A stretch of DNA of 52,133 bases, taken from NCBI GenBank assembly GCA_005881235.1, contig VBEQ01000154.1, positions 1 to 52,133 on the forward strand, given 5' to 3'. The DNA is from Chloroflexota bacterium. GTDB taxonomy: Bacteria; Chloroflexota; Dormibacteria; CF-121. Below, in pieces: positions 40,136 to 47,672 of this stretch (its first letter is position 1; each line of letters starts with the position of its first letter). Made by a program: the position numbers and the translations under genes. The notes under the pieces are model-generated. The model saw only the letters and a program-made list of their open reading frames with translations, did not search any database and had not been told where the DNA came from.

Positions 40136-40199
40136 CCATAACGAAGTAGACACGATCGAGCCACGACCCGTCTGAAAGCGCGGGGTCGGTGCGTTATGG
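40136..40199 (+). promoter_or_regulatory. Nested inverted repeats upstream of the Flp pilin gene
   Basis: Outer arms CCATAACG (40136-40143) and CGTTATGG (40192-40199) enclose inner arms CGACCC (40164-40169) and GGGTCG (40183-40188). In RNA they could fold into a two-level stem of 64 bases, 31 bases before the pilin ATG. It may be a leader structure of the pilin mRNA or the 3' end of the small-protein mRNA. It matches no riboswitch I recognise. The rest of this 140-base gap shows nothing further. Confidence 0.35.
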
Positions 40200-40230
40200 A
40201 CTCATACTCGAGCTACGGCCACCAATCGCC

Positions 40231-40437
40231 ATGAACATCACACCATTCATCACTCGCCTCGCGACGTGGATCCGGATCCGACTGGGCTGGAAGGACCGTG
40301 AAAACGGCCAGGCCCTGATCGAATACTCCTTGATCATGGTCCTCGTGGTGTGCGTCATCCTGGTGACCTTGATCGTGCTGGGCAACCAGGTCAGAAACAC
40401 CTACTGCAACATCGCCGGCGCCGTCGTCAACCCTTAG
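40231..40437 (+). CDS. Flp/Fap-type pilin
   Basis: 68-residue type IVb prepilin of the Tad system. After a basic leader (IRLGWKDRENG) comes the prepilin cleavage region G^QALIEYSLI and a hydrophobic helix VLVVCVILVTLIVLG, typical of Flp pilins. Mature pilin would be about 43 residues. No other tad/cpa genes are in the window, so assembly machinery must be elsewhere. ATG 40231 is preferred over an upstream start at 40189 that would run through the putative leader structure. Its end overlaps the convergent acyltransferase by 11 bases. Confidence 0.9.
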   Translation: MNITPFITRLATWIRIRLGWKDRENGQALIEYSLIMVLVVCVILVTLIVLGNQVRNTYCNIAGAVVNP

Positions 40438-40945
40438 GGCTGCGTACGGCCACCGCCGGGTTTCCCATCACGACGGCGCCTGCCGCGACGTCGTGAGCGA
40501 CCAAGGCGCCCCAGCGAACCACTGCCCCCTCCCCCACCGACACGCCCTTGAGAATGGTGGACTTGCCCTGGATCCAGGTGTTGCGACCGATGCGGATCGG
40601 GCGCCGCGTCACCGGTTCGCCGTCCCGGCGGCGCTCCCGCCCAACGGCGTGAAAGTCCGTATCCACCAGCAGGCACGGACCGAGGATGGCGTCGTCGCCC
40701 ACGACGATGGCGCTGGCCGACATCAATCCGGCGCCGTCGATCTCCACCCGGTCGCCAATATCGATGCGCGCCTCCCGACCAAAGGTGAGCAGAGCGGTAC
40801 GCCCGGAGGCGTTGTGCACCTGGACGTCACGACCGAAGGTAACCCGGCCGCGGCCTCGGATGCGCAGCCGCCACGGGCCGGCAAAGCCGGGTCCGAAGGT
40901 GTGGCGCGGATACCGTAGGCGCAGGTACAGGGTGCTGAGGCTCAC
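40427..40945 (-). CDS. Hexapeptide-repeat acyltransferase (paralogue)
   Basis: 172-residue left-handed beta-helix acyltransferase, related in layout to the protein encoded at 7001-7597: an N-terminal Arg/Gly-rich coil (LRIRGRGRVTFG), a first set of hexapeptide turns (IDIGDRVEIDGAGLMSASAIV), a loop with the likely catalytic His (DTDFHAVG), then IRIGRNTWIQGKSTILKGV and VVMGNPAVAVRS. Acceptor unknown. Starts at GTG 40945, 14 bases after the tRNA-Leu gene on the same strand. Confidence 0.85.
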   Translation of the reverse strand: MSLSTLYLRLRYPRHTFGPGFAGPWRLRIRGRGRVTFGRDVQVHNASGRTALLTFGREARIDIGDRVEIDGAGLMSASAIVVGDDAILGPCLLVDTDFHAVGRERRRDGEPVTRRPIRIGRNTWIQGKSTILKGVSVGEGAVVRWGALVAHDVAAGAVVMGNPAVAVRSPKG

Positions 40946-40959
40946 GCTGGTTGAGGCTC

Positions 40960-41043
40960 TGCCCGGGAAGGGAGTTGAACCCTTACAAGCTTGCGCTCAC
41001 AGCCCCCTCAAAGCTGCGTGTCTACCAATTCCACCACCCGGGC
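40960..41043 (-). tRNA. tRNA-Leu (GAG)
   Basis: An 84-base class II tRNA. Acceptor arms GCCCGGG and CCCGGGC pair fully, with discriminator A. The D-arm reads GTGGTGGAATTGGTAGACAC. The anticodon stem CAGCT/GGCTG (one U-G pair) holds loop TTGAGGG, anticodon GAG. A long variable arm (AGC, GCAA loop, GCT) and T-arm AAGGG-TTCAACT-CCCTT complete it. CCA is not encoded. Confidence 0.96.
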
Positions 41044-41055
41044 GAGGGCGATGCG

Positions 41056-41082
41056 ATTTTAACAGCCACGAGCCTGTAACAA
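41056..41082 (-). promoter_or_regulatory. Probable tRNA-Leu promoter
   Basis: TAAAAT (41056-41061) with TTGTTA (41077-41082) 15 bases upstream on the minus strand (or CTTGTT with 16), placing the start 5-10 bases before the mature tRNA. It lies in the 148-base gap shared with the divergent response-regulator gene, whose own promoter I cannot place. Confidence 0.5.
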
Positions 41083-41191
41083 GCGCTGTAATCCTGCCTC
41101 TTTATGGTGGGACCAAGTCCCAGCCACGCCGCGGGTGATGTGACCCTGACGCGACAAGAGTCATCACATCGTAAAGAGGAATCGTAAGGAA

Positions 41192-42058
41192 ATGAATGAC
41201 GAGGGCCATATATCTTTGCCGGCTCTCCAGTCGGACCTGAGCCAGCAGCCGCAGGTCCAAATCCATGGCGGCCGGTCCGCAGCGCGACGCGCGATGGCGG
41301 CCGGAAGAGAGGGGTTAAATATCGTCAACCGCTACCGGATTCTGATCGTCGACGATGATGCCATGGCGCGCGAGATCCTCAAGCGGATTCTCGAGCACGC
41401 GGGCTACGAGGTCATGACCGCCGGCAGTGGCCCCGAAGCTTTGCGCAAACTCCATGAAGGCATCCCCCATCTGGTCGTCGTTGACTTGATGATGCCGGAA
41501 ATGGATGGCTTCGAACTCTGCCGCCGCATCAAGAGCCACCTCGACGTTCCCATCGTCATCCTCAGCGCCGTCGCCGCCATCGAGAGCAAGGTCGAAGGCC
41601 TGCAGATGTACGCCGAGGACTACATCGTCAAGCCGTTCGAAAAGGAAGAGCTGGTCGCGCGGGTGCAGCGTGTGTTGCGCCGTTACGGTGAATCCGCCGG
41701 CGTCGAGCAGCCCGAGGTCGTCATCGACCAGGAGCTCCAGATTAACTTCGTACAGCACTGGGCACGCGTGAAGGGCCAGCAGGTGACCCTCACCCCGACC
41801 GAGTCCAAGCTCCTCTTTCTCCTCGTCCGGAATGCCGGCCGGGTCGTCACCAACGAAACCCTGCTCGCCAAGGCCTGGGCCGGCGACGAGGAAGCCTACG
41901 AGGAAGGGCTGCGCGTTCATATCTCGCGGCTGCGCAGCAAGATCGAGTCGAATCCCAGCAAGCCAACCTACATCCAGACCAAGCGTGGTGTCGGCTACCG
42001 CTTCAGCGCCAAGGTCAACTATCCCGCCGGACAAGAACCGATGGCGCTGGCGGGATGA
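41192..42058 (+). CDS. OmpR/PhoB-type response regulator
   Basis: 288 residues. Residues 1-46 are an atypical polar extension. A receiver domain follows: ILIVDDDAMAREIL (acidic pocket), phosphoacceptor Asp98 in VVVDLMMPEMDG, Ser125, Lys147 in IVKPFE. Residues about 175-275 are a winged-helix DNA-binding domain (LTPTESKLLFLLVRNAG, LRVHISRLRSKIE, IQTKRGVGYRF). It is the only DNA-binding output beside the large kinase operon, toward which it is transcribed, so it is the likely transcriptional arm. AGAGGA ten bases upstream supports ATG 41192. Confidence 0.94.
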   Translation: MNDEGHISLPALQSDLSQQPQVQIHGGRSAARRAMAAGREGLNIVNRYRILIVDDDAMAREILKRILEHAGYEVMTAGSGPEALRKLHEGIPHLVVVDLMMPEMDGFELCRRIKSHLDVPIVILSAVAAIESKVEGLQMYAEDYIVKPFEKEELVARVQRVLRRYGESAGVEQPEVVIDQELQINFVQHWARVKGQQVTLTPTESKLLFLLVRNAGRVVTNETLLAKAWAGDEEAYEEGLRVHISRLRSKIESNPSKPTYIQTKRGVGYRFSAKVNYPAGQEPMALAG

Positions 42059-42123
42059 GCATGCGCACCCTCGCCCTCGGCGTGCTGGTCTTCGTCCTCT
42101 CCTTCCCGCTCTGGCTCCGCTGA
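42055..42123 (+). CDS. Possible 22-residue hydrophobic microprotein
   Basis: ATG 42055 overlaps the regulator stop as ATGA and opens a 23-codon frame whose product is almost all hydrophobic (LALGVLVFVLSFPLWLR), enough for one transmembrane helix with a C-terminal Arg. The overlap is the same as at many real junctions in this window, but a frame this short can arise by chance. If made it would be membrane-embedded. Confidence 0.3.
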   Translation: MSMRTLALGVLVFVLSFPLWLR

Positions 42124-42158
42124 GCGACGACGCGGTCCGCGCTTAGACTTCCTCCCCA

Positions 42159-42752
42159 GTGACGCACGCACTGGGTCTCGGGTTCACCGTCTTCACGGTC
42201 ATCTTCCTGCTCGAGCTGCCCGACAAGACGGCGCTGGCCGCCCTGCTGCTGGCGACGCGCCATCGCGCCCTGCCCGTCTTTCTCGGTGCGGCGGCCGCGT
42301 TCGTCATTCAGAGCCTGGTCGCGGTGGTGGCCGGCTCACTCTTGAGCCTGCTTCCCCGCGAACCGATTCGGATTGGGGCAGGGATTCTCTTCCTCGGCAT
42401 GGCGGCGCTCCTGGTTCGCCGCAACCTCCGCAAGGACGAGGCCGACGAGGCGCGGGCGGTCAAGCAGGAGGAGGGTCGACACCGCCAACCGTTCATCACC
42501 GCGTTCACCGTGGTCTTCGTCGCCGAGTGGGGCGACCTCACGCAACTCGCGACGGCGGCGCTCCAGGCCCGCTATCAGCAGCCGGTGGTCGTCTTTGTCG
42601 CCGCTACCCTTGCCCTCTGGGCCGTCTCTGCGATTGCGGTCGCGCTCGGCAATCGTCTCGGTGCCTGGATTCCGGAGCGGCCATTGCAGTTCGCCGCAGC
42701 CGGCGTGATGGTGCTCGTCGCCATCGCGCTCATCACCGGCTTGCTGGGCTAG
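42159..42752 (+). CDS. GDT1/TMEM165 family membrane transporter
   Basis: 197-residue protein with two repeated halves of three helices. Each half should carry an E-x-G-D-(K/R)-(T/S) signature: here FLLELPDKTALAALLLATR in the first and FVAEWGDLTQLATAALQAR in the second, so both motifs are recognisable but variant (Pro for Gly; Leu for Lys/Arg). The family exports Mn2+ or Ca2+ in exchange for protons; manganese export is the likeliest role. GTG 42159 follows the regulator by about 100 bases. Ends 11 bases before a strong hairpin. Confidence 0.9.
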   Translation: MTHALGLGFTVFTVIFLLELPDKTALAALLLATRHRALPVFLGAAAAFVIQSLVAVVAGSLLSLLPREPIRIGAGILFLGMAALLVRRNLRKDEADEARAVKQEEGRHRQPFITAFTVVFVAEWGDLTQLATAALQARYQQPVVVFVAATLALWAVSAIAVALGNRLGAWIPERPLQFAAAGVMVLVAIALITGLLG

Positions 42753-42763
42753 GCTTCGACTTT

Positions 42764-42787
42764 CCCTCCCCCGTTTACGGGGGAGGG
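42764..42787. terminator. GC-rich hairpin between convergent genes
   Basis: CCCTCCCCCG (42764-42773) and CGGGGGAGGG (42778-42787) pair perfectly with a TTTA loop. It lies between the end of the GDT1 gene and the end of the kinase operon, so it can serve both directions. Neither side has a T-run. Sequences of this shape also occur as dispersed intergenic repeats in other genomes, so it may be a repeat element. Confidence 0.6.
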
Positions 42788-42800
42788 CACGGTGGGGGCA

Positions 42801-45065
42801 TCAGGCAGCGGTGCTGAGGTCGATGACTTCGGGAACCGCCCGCTGGGGGATCGTGAAGGTAAACGTGCTGCCCTGGCCGGGCGTGCTCTTCACCCAGATC
42901 CGTCCGCCATGCATCTCCACCAACCGGCGGGAGATCGCCAGGCCCAACCCGGTGCCCTGGTACTTGCCGCTGATCCCGCTCTGACCCTGCTGAAAACTTT
43001 CGAAGATCCGCTCGGCGTCGTCGAACGGCACACCGATGCCGGTATCGCGGACGCTGATCAACAACTCCGCACCCTGGCGCTCGGCCGTGACACGCACGCT
43101 GCCCGTCTCCGTGAACTTGATGGCGTTGCCCAGCAAGTTCAGGAGGACCTGCTTGAGCTTGGGGCCATCCGCAAAGACGCGGCCGACCTCGGCGGAGACG
43201 GTGGCGCTCAGTTCGAGCTTCTTGTTCTTGGCCAGCGAGCTGACACTCTCCACGCACTCTGAAATTAGTGGCTCGACCTCGACCTCGCCGCGGTGGAGCT
43301 GCGCTTTTCCCGCCTCGAGCTTGGAGATATCCAGGAGATCGTTGATCAGAACCAGCAGGTGCTGTCCGTTCTGGCCAATGATGTCCACGTCCTGGCGCTG
43401 GTCGGGGGTCAAGATGCCGCCGTCGCCCTCGAGCAGCAACTGGGAGAAGCCGAGGATCGAGTTGAGCGGTGTGCGCAGCTCGTGGCTCATGTTCGCCAGG
43501 AATTCCGCCTTGTGCTGGTTGGCGCGTTCAAGTTCGGCGTTGACCGCCCCCAGACGCGCCGTCTGCTCGGTGGCGAGGTGGAACAGGTGCGCTTCCTGGA
43601 TGGCCGTCGCGGCGTGCTGCGCGAAGAGCGTGAGGAGCTCGATGGTGTTGCGATCCAGCGGGCGGCGGTGGTAGATGGCGAGCACGCCCAGCAACTGCTC
43701 ACCGACCACCATGGGGAAGCCGGCAAAGGCGTGGATGCCTTCTTCCGACATCCAGGGATTGAGCGAGAGCTGGCGGCGGTTGGCCGGATCGTTGGTAACG
43801 ATCGGCACGCGCAGCTCGGCCACCTGGCCGATCTCCCCCATGCCGCGCTCCACCCGTCCGGGAACCGGCGGCGCGTTGCGCGTCGTGTGATGACCGGCCC
43901 GCCGCCAGAGCGCGCCGTCGCTCTGCTCCAGCAGCCAGATCTGGGCTGCCGCGAAACCGAGGTTGCCGGTCAGCGCGGTGGCCATGATATCGAGCAGCTC
44001 CGGCTCGAAAAGTTTCTGGTTCATCTGGTCGATCGATCGGTTGAGCAGCTCCAGGCGGCGGGCGCGCTTCTCCGTCTCTTCGAACAGGCGCACGTTGCGC
44101 AGCGCTACCGCCAATTGCTGCGCGAGGACCTCCAGCGCCTCCTTCTCCCAGCGCGTGAGACGCCGCTCGGTTTCACGCGTCTGCAGATGCAGCACGCCGG
44201 AGACCTTGCCTTCGAGCAGTACCGGGGTACCGAAGACCCAGGAGTAGCCGGCGTTATTGAGCGCCGGCAGGTCGAAGAGTGGCGACTCGTCCAGCGTCAC
44301 GAAGCCCCGCTCCCGGACCACCCGTCCCACGATCCCGTCGCCCGCCGAGATCGCCGTGCCTTCGATCGCTTCCGGGAGATGAACCGCCGCACGGAGCGTA
44401 AAGACTCCACGGTCTTCGTCGAGCAGAACAATCGCCCCCGAGTCCATTTGCAGAATTTCGAGTCCGCAACGGATGACCGTATAGAGCATGCGCGACACGT
44501 CGAGCTGGCCGACCAGCTCGCCCAGCACGTTGCGCAACTGCTCGGTCTGATCGAGCCGCCGCCGGGTCCCACGAATCTCGGTATTCATCGCCCGCACGGC
44601 GGCGCCCAATCCGGTGATGACGGCCACGGTCGGGATCGCCCGCAGGATCGAGTCCCGCACCGAGATGGCGAGGCCCAGATCGCTGGTCTGGAAGAGAACG
44701 ATGCCGACCGTGAAGAAGAGGCTGGTCCCGATTCCGCCCCAGAGGTCGAAGCGGAAGACGGCTTCGGCGGCGACCAGCGCGTAGAGCAGGTAAGGAAGGC
44801 TGGACGACGGCGTCGCGAACAAGAGGATCCAGCCGCTGACGACCAGGTGATCCAGCACCAGCAGCAGGACGGCCATCGGCCGTGTGAAGCGTGGAACAGA
44901 TTTCTTCCGAATGGCAAGTGTCGCCACCCCGTTGTAGGCCGCGAGCAACCCGGCAAGCAGGATGGTGACCGGCGCCGAGGCCGAATTGAGCCAGAAGAGC
45001 AGGCCGATTGGGATGGCGAGGGCGCCGAAGCGGAGCCGGACGAACTGGCGGTCGAGGGCAGTCAT
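42801..45065 (-). CDS. Membrane-bound GAF-GAF sensor histidine kinase
   Basis: 754 residues. Six hydrophobic helices fill about 13-160; a short coil leads to GAF1 (about 185-330) and GAF2 (about 355-495), then a coil and HisKA with His528 in ANMSHELRTPLNSILG. The HATPase has LLNLLGNAIKFT (N box), DTGIGVPFDD (G1), and GTGLGLAISRRLVEMHGG (G2). A complete kinase, last in the operon, 15 bases after the coiled-coil receiver gene. No output or receiver domain is attached, so it must phosphorylate a separate receiver; those in the operon are the nearest partners. Signals sensed by the GAF domains are unknown. Confidence 0.94.
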   Translation of the reverse strand: MTALDRQFVRLRFGALAIPIGLLFWLNSASAPVTILLAGLLAAYNGVATLAIRKKSVPRFTRPMAVLLLVLDHLVVSGWILLFATPSSSLPYLLYALVAAEAVFRFDLWGGIGTSLFFTVGIVLFQTSDLGLAISVRDSILRAIPTVAVITGLGAAVRAMNTEIRGTRRRLDQTEQLRNVLGELVGQLDVSRMLYTVIRCGLEILQMDSGAIVLLDEDRGVFTLRAAVHLPEAIEGTAISAGDGIVGRVVRERGFVTLDESPLFDLPALNNAGYSWVFGTPVLLEGKVSGVLHLQTRETERRLTRWEKEALEVLAQQLAVALRNVRLFEETEKRARRLELLNRSIDQMNQKLFEPELLDIMATALTGNLGFAAAQIWLLEQSDGALWRRAGHHTTRNAPPVPGRVERGMGEIGQVAELRVPIVTNDPANRRQLSLNPWMSEEGIHAFAGFPMVVGEQLLGVLAIYHRRPLDRNTIELLTLFAQHAATAIQEAHLFHLATEQTARLGAVNAELERANQHKAEFLANMSHELRTPLNSILGFSQLLLEGDGGILTPDQRQDVDIIGQNGQHLLVLINDLLDISKLEAGKAQLHRGEVEVEPLISECVESVSSLAKNKKLELSATVSAEVGRVFADGPKLKQVLLNLLGNAIKFTETGSVRVTAERQGAELLISVRDTGIGVPFDDAERIFESFQQGQSGISGKYQGTGLGLAISRRLVEMHGGRIWVKSTPGQGSTFTFTIPQRAVPEVIDLSTAA

Positions 45066-45080
45066 GCCAGCCCTTTAGTC

Positions 45081-47672
45081 CTAAGCGGCCTGGCTGGTTT
45101 GAAGGTTGTTGATCATCTCCAGGAAGCGGTCTTTGCCGAAGTCCCCTTTCTGGATGATCGACTGGATGTTGCCCTGCAGACGCTCCCGATCTTCGCTGCT
45201 GATGTTTTTCGCCGTATAGATAAGGATGGGGATCTGGCTCGCCGCGGGGTCCTCCCGCAGCTTGGAGACGACCTCAAAGCCGTCGACGTCGGGCATCATC
45301 AGGTCGAGGATGATCATGTCGGGCTTCTTCTTGAGGGCCAGTTCCAGGCCCGCCTTGCCGCCATCGGCGACCATGATCTCCATGTTGAACGGCTTCAGCA
45401 TGGCCTTGACCAGCCGGATGTTCTGCGGGTCGTCGTCCACGATCAGAATCGACGACGGCGTCTTCTTGCCCTTCTTACCGTCGGCCAACAGGTCGAACTT
45501 CACCATCATCTGGAGCAACTGCTGCCGGTCGATTGGCTTGGTGAGGAAATCGGCCTGACCGATATCGAACGGCAGTGATTCCTTGTTGACCTTGGAGGTC
45601 AGCACGATCGGGATGTCTTTCGTCTTCGATTCGCGGCGCAGGTCGTAGACGAGGCCACTGCCGCCGTTGGGCGGGAGCTGGGTGTCGATCAGGACGGCGA
45701 GCGGCTGGAGCTGTACCGCTTTGCGCAACGCCTCCTGGGCGCTGGCGGCGATCACCACCTCGTAGCCCGCATGGCTGAGGAAGGGCTCGATGCGCTCCTT
45801 GACCGCCGGGTCATTGTCGGCGACGAGGATCACCGGCGCTTTGGTCCCGGCGCCCACCGGCGGCATGATCTGCACCGGCCGCTCCTGGATGCCGGCTTCC
45901 TGCTTGGCGAACTCGATCAGCTCGCGGATGTGCTCCACCAGCCGCTTGCCGCTTTCGTTGATATGGGCGACAAACTCGCGCCGCTCTTCGGGCGTCGTCT
46001 TGTTCGCCTTCTCGTCGAGCAGGATCTCGGAGAAGCCGATGATCGCGTTGAGCGGTGAGTTGAGGTCGTGGCTCTGGTCGTAGATGACGCGGAACTTGGC
46101 TTCGAAGTCGCGCTTGGCCTGGCTCAGTGCCGGCGCCGCGTCCTTGTTCTTGCCGCTGGCACTCAACTCCACCTTGAGGCCCTCCAGCTGCGCCTGCATG
46201 GCGCGCTTCTCCGCTTCATAGCGCGCCAGCACCTGGCTCGTCGGCGGGCCGCTGCCGGCCGCCTTGCGCGCCTCCTCGAGCTGCACCTTGAGAGAGGCCT
46301 TCTCCCGCTGCCACGCCAGCTCCAGCTCCTTGGTCTCGCCGGCGCGCCGGCTGTGGAGCTCGTTGGTCTCCGACATCATGTCGGAGAGCTGGGCCTGGAT
46401 CCGCTCCAGGTCGACCTTGAGCTGGTTCTTCTCGGCCGTGAGCCGCTGCTCGCGGCCGGTCCATTCCTGGGCTTTGCGGCCGCTCTCGCCGGCGAGGTCG
46501 GCGTGCAGCGCTTTGATCTTTTCGTAGTCCTGCTGGGTCGCGGCCAGGCGGGCCGACGATTCGGCGGCCTGCTTCTTGAGGGTCGCCTTCTCCTCGGCGA
46601 AAGACGCCTCGCGGCTTTGCCAGTCCTTCTCCAGCGCCTTGACTTTGGTCAGGAGCGCCGAGCGCTCGTCACTCAGCCGCTGGAACTCAGCCTCGGCCTT
46701 GTCGAGGTCGGCCCCCTTCCTGCGCGCCTCTTCCAATTGCGTCTGGAGCAGCTTGCGATCGGCTTTGTACTGGCCTTCAGCGGCCTGCGCGCCCTGCTCC
46801 AGCCGGGCGACATCCGCGATCAGCCGCTGCCGCTCGGCCTGCCACTTCTCGCGGGCGGCCTTGAGTGGCTCGACCTCGCCCTGGACGGCCTTCAACTGCT
46901 CCTGCAACTGCGACGTCAGGCTCTGCAGCCGCGCCTTCTCCTGGGTGAGCTCGACCCGCGACTTCTGCCATTCCTGCTCCAGCTGCGCCTGCTTGGCGAC
47001 CGCGGTGTCGCGATCCTTCAGTAAGGTCTCGCGATCGACGGCCCACTGGAGCTGCGCCGTCTGCAGGTTGTTGAGGTCGTCCTCCGCGGTCTTGAGGTCG
47101 CTGCGCAGCTTCTTCTGGTCCGCTTCATACTTCTGCGCGAGCTGGATCCGTTCCTGCTCGAGCTGCCGGAGCTGTCCGCGGCGCTCCTCATCGCGGGTCT
47201 TGGCGCGAGCGACGTCATCCCTGAGGCGAGCCAGTTCAACCTGGGACCGATCGTGGCCCTGCTGAAGATCCAGGTGACCCTGCTTGAGCGACTCGTGCTG
47301 GTCGAGCAGCGCCTGCCGCTCCATCGCGTGCTCACCGTCACGCGCCTTGGCACGGGCGAGCTCATCCTTGACGCGACCGAGGTCCACCTGGGCCCGGTCG
47401 TGGGTCTGCTGCAGACTCGCCTGGCCCTTCTTGAGCGATTCGTGCTGCTCGAGCAGGGCTTGCCGGTCCATGGCCCATTGCAGCTGGGCGTTCTGCAGCT
47501 CGTCGAGCTCCTCTTGTTTGGCCTCGAGCTGCTGCTTGACCAGCGCCAGTTCCCTGCCGGTCTGGGCAAGCTGCGCGCCCATGTCGTCCTGCAGCGTCTG
47601 GAGGTGCGCGACGAATTCCTGGTTCTGCTGCAGGATGTCGGCGAACGACTTCGCCTTGGGGGCCTCGGGCAT
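45081..47672 (-). CDS. Coiled-coil scaffold with DHp-like helices and two receivers, no ATPase
   Basis: 863 residues in an unusual order. Residues 1-30: motif SFADILQQNQEFVAHLQ, shared with the upstream 122-residue protein. Residues 30-520: almost continuous coiled coil, with a tandem repeat at 68-166. Residues 525-592: HisKA-like dimerisation helices with a histidine (His535) in QSHDLNSPLNAIIGFSEILL. No HATPase follows; instead receiver 1 starts at about 613 (Asp619, Asp621, Asp663, Thr692, Lys712) and receiver 2 at about 741 (Asp746-748, Asp790, Thr820, Lys842), both with complete catalytic sets. It therefore cannot bind ATP itself and likely accepts phosphate from neighbouring kinases. ATG 47672 overlaps the previous stop (TGATG). 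Confidence 0.92.
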   Translation of the reverse strand: MPEAPKAKSFADILQQNQEFVAHLQTLQDDMGAQLAQTGRELALVKQQLEAKQEELDELQNAQLQWAMDRQALLEQHESLKKGQASLQQTHDRAQVDLGRVKDELARAKARDGEHAMERQALLDQHESLKQGHLDLQQGHDRSQVELARLRDDVARAKTRDEERRGQLRQLEQERIQLAQKYEADQKKLRSDLKTAEDDLNNLQTAQLQWAVDRETLLKDRDTAVAKQAQLEQEWQKSRVELTQEKARLQSLTSQLQEQLKAVQGEVEPLKAAREKWQAERQRLIADVARLEQGAQAAEGQYKADRKLLQTQLEEARRKGADLDKAEAEFQRLSDERSALLTKVKALEKDWQSREASFAEEKATLKKQAAESSARLAATQQDYEKIKALHADLAGESGRKAQEWTGREQRLTAEKNQLKVDLERIQAQLSDMMSETNELHSRRAGETKELELAWQREKASLKVQLEEARKAAGSGPPTSQVLARYEAEKRAMQAQLEGLKVELSASGKNKDAAPALSQAKRDFEAKFRVIYDQSHDLNSPLNAIIGFSEILLDEKANKTTPEERREFVAHINESGKRLVEHIRELIEFAKQEAGIQERPVQIMPPVGAGTKAPVILVADNDPAVKERIEPFLSHAGYEVVIAASAQEALRKAVQLQPLAVLIDTQLPPNGGSGLVYDLRRESKTKDIPIVLTSKVNKESLPFDIGQADFLTKPIDRQQLLQMMVKFDLLADGKKGKKTPSSILIVDDDPQNIRLVKAMLKPFNMEIMVADGGKAGLELALKKKPDMIILDLMMPDVDGFEVVSKLREDPAASQIPILIYTAKNISSEDRERLQGNIQSIIQKGDFGKDRFLEMINNLQTSQAA
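47175..47471 (-). repeat. Tandem 49-residue repeat inside the coiled-coil scaffold gene
   Basis: Residues 68-116 and 117-166 of the 863-residue protein are two copies of one unit, both containing RQALL, QHESLK, LQQ, HDR and a long ELARxxx/VARAKxRD ending. A weaker third match begins near residue 205 (AQLQWAVDRETLL against AQLQWAMDRQALL at 62). The copies have diverged at DNA level, so this is an old internal duplication lengthening the rod. Confidence 0.8.

Noticed and set aside
40960..41043. Possible second tRNA or RNA gene on the plus strand at the tRNA-Leu locus
   Set aside because: Only the minus strand folds with a proper D-arm, anticodon and long variable arm; the plus strand is just the complement.
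43293..45578. 761-codon plus-strand frame opposite the kinase genes
   Set aside because: Antisense to two domain-verified genes and spans their junction; composition is that of a shadow frame.
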